Source: Chitinophagaceae bacterium (lineage in GTDB: Bacteria; Bacteroidota; Bacteroidia; Chitinophagales; Chitinophagaceae). Taken from it: a DNA stretch of 64,000 nt. The position numbers were made by a program, and so were the translations under genes. Within the stretch, counting starts at the first letter, position 1, and each line of letters opens with the position of its first letter. The notes under the pieces were generated by a model. The model was given only the letters and a program-made list of their open reading frames with translations. It was not told the DNA's origin and did not search any database. The stretch is from positions 1-64,000 of the forward strand of contig SAIW01000018.1 of assembly GCA_004028795.1 (NCBI GenBank). The letters run 5' to 3'. This document shows, piece after piece, positions 63,334-64,000 of the stretch.

Positions 63334-64000
63334 GTGGCAAAAATTGCAATTAATATAGCAACCGGAAGTTTACAACAAGCTGAAATGATTGTGGGTATTG
63401 ATTTAGGCACTACTAATAGTTTGGTTGCCATTATTCACCCTGAAACAAAAAAACCTGTTGCCTTACGTGAACATAACAGCAGCAGCTTAGTTCCAAGCGT
63501 TATTCATTTTGATGAAAATGGAAACATTACAGTTGGCGAAGACGCTAAAAATTATTTAGAAACAGAACCGCAGAACACCATTTTTTCAGCTAAGCGTTTA
63601 ATGGGTAAAAGTTATAATGATATTAAACAAAATGCTTCTTTCTTTACCTATAAAGTAATTGATAATAATGATGAAAGTTTAGTAAAAGTGCAGGTGGGTA
63701 ATCAGTTTTATTCACCAATAGATTTATCTTCTTTTATTTTAAAGGAACTGAAAGCAAGAGCAGAACATATTTTAAAAACACCCGTTACAAAAGCAGTTAT
63801 AACTGTTCCCGCTTATTTTAATGATGCTCAACGTCAGGCTACCAGAGATGCCGGAAAGTTGGCAGGGCTTGATGTTTTAAGAATTGTAAATGAACCTACT
63901 GCTGCAGCATTGGCTTACGGGTTAGGAGCCTCCTCTAACTCCTCCAAAGGAGGAGAAGAAAACTCGCAAACCATTGCTGTATATGATTTAGGTGGCGGTA
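63334..64000 (+). CDS. hscA: Hsp70 family chaperone HscA, 3' end cut by window edge
   Basis: The open frame from a GTG at 63334 encodes [33 protein letters not shown], where the N-terminal extension before GIDLGTTNS is what I associate with the Bacteroidota HscA (Fe-S assembly chaperone) and not DnaK. ATPase motifs continue with [23 protein letters not shown] and [12 protein letters not shown], then YDLGGG at the edge. Residues about 200-211 ([12 protein letters not shown]) are an in-frame insertion from a dispersed repeat at 63930-63960. 222 codons are visible. Confidence 0.88.
   Translation, partial: MAKIAINIATGSLQQAEMIVGIDLGTTNSLVAIIHPETKKPVALREHNSSSLVPSVIHFDENGNITVGEDAKNYLETEPQNTIFSAKRLMGKSYNDIKQNASFFTYKVIDNNDESLVKVQVGNQFYSPIDLSSFILKELKARAEHILKTPVTKAVITVPAYFNDAQRQATRDAGKLAGLDVLRIVNEPTAAALAYGLGASSNSSKGGEENSQTIAVYDLGGG
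63930..63960. repeat. AGCCTCC / CTCCTCCAAAGGAGGAG repeat inside hscA
   Basis: The palindrome CTCCTCCAAAGGAGGAG follows AGCCTCCTCTAA, as in the copies at 6004, 10486 and 10571. It is translated as [11 protein letters not shown] between ALAYGLG and [13 protein letters not shown], where Hsp70 proteins normally have a short loop. Confidence 0.8.

Noticed and set aside
1-64000. tRNA, rRNA or CRISPR genes
   Set aside because: No T-arm like sequence, rRNA-like conserved block or regularly spaced repeat array could be seen in any gap.
63334-64000. DnaK assignment for the partial Hsp70
   Set aside because: The N-terminal extension before GIDLGTTNS fits Bacteroidota HscA; DnaK begins directly with that motif. 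The 3' end is not visible, so some doubt remains.

Overview
This window looks like a chromosome segment from a low-GC member of the Bacteroidota, most likely Chitinophagaceae or a close relative. The evidence is a giant PKD adhesin with a gliding-type (type IX secretion) C-terminal domain next to a PorP/SprF protein, a DUF3078 outer-membrane protein, a WbqC protein, a TamB of Bacteroidota type, an HscA with the N-terminal extension I associate with this phylum, weak ribosome binding sites, and many short dispersed repeats next to and inside genes. I see no rRNA, tRNA, CRISPR array, insertion sequence or prophage.

Layout. (1) 1-2756, minus strand: a very AT-rich cassette of a compact penicillin-binding protein, a three-helix membrane protein and a NodB-type deacetylase cut by the window edge. 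None of the enzymes has a recognisable export signal. This is the least explained gene group here. (2) 2746-14969: an almost complete reductive pyrimidine degradation locus. It holds PreT and PreA (uracil to dihydrouracil), dihydropyrimidinase, beta-ureidopropionase (to beta-alanine), a class III aminotransferase (to malonate semialdehyde), MmsA (to acetyl-CoA), an NCS1 permease for uptake and a divergent Lrp/AsnC regulator. A GxxExxY nuclease-like gene, a TMEM175 channel, an ORF6N protein and a PHA-granule-type protein are interspersed. Two repeat types sit in the 5' leaders of the main catabolic genes. (3) 14993-18386: TrmH, a TlpA-like thioredoxin, a small membrane protein and a LytS/LytR-type two-component pair. 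(4) 18460-25466: YihY, MltG, SecG, a TPR-like protein, LptE, a sigma-54 activator and MiaB, an envelope and housekeeping run on the minus strand. (5) 25571-37591: DUF3078, PurK, HppD, an L,D-transpeptidase, two aspartokinases, a SirB1-like protein, a fatty acid desaturase, a CarboxypepD_reg-like protein, a DUF721/DciA-like protein and RecF. (6) 37766-42418: pyrimidine synthesis genes pyrR, pyrB and pyrE, with a DinB protein, CoaD, a Nudix hydrolase, an HMA-like protein and a LEA2 lipoprotein. (7) 42673-50495: WbqC, a 2003-residue PKD adhesin and PorP/SprF. (8) 50515-64000: SGNH hydrolase, UxuA, small membrane proteins, a VIT/CCC1 transporter, a BioF-like enzyme, RidA, TamB, a DUF1572 protein, TyrS, an RDD protein and the start of HscA.

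Two themes stand out. Pyrimidine breakdown and de novo synthesis are both encoded within 42 kb, with separate regulators (Lrp-type and PyrR). And several families of short palindromic or tandem repeats have inserted into leaders, stop codons and even conserved reading frames (PreT, the NCS1 permease, the aminotransferase, TyrS, HscA), changing protein ends or adding small peptide loops without breaking the frame.
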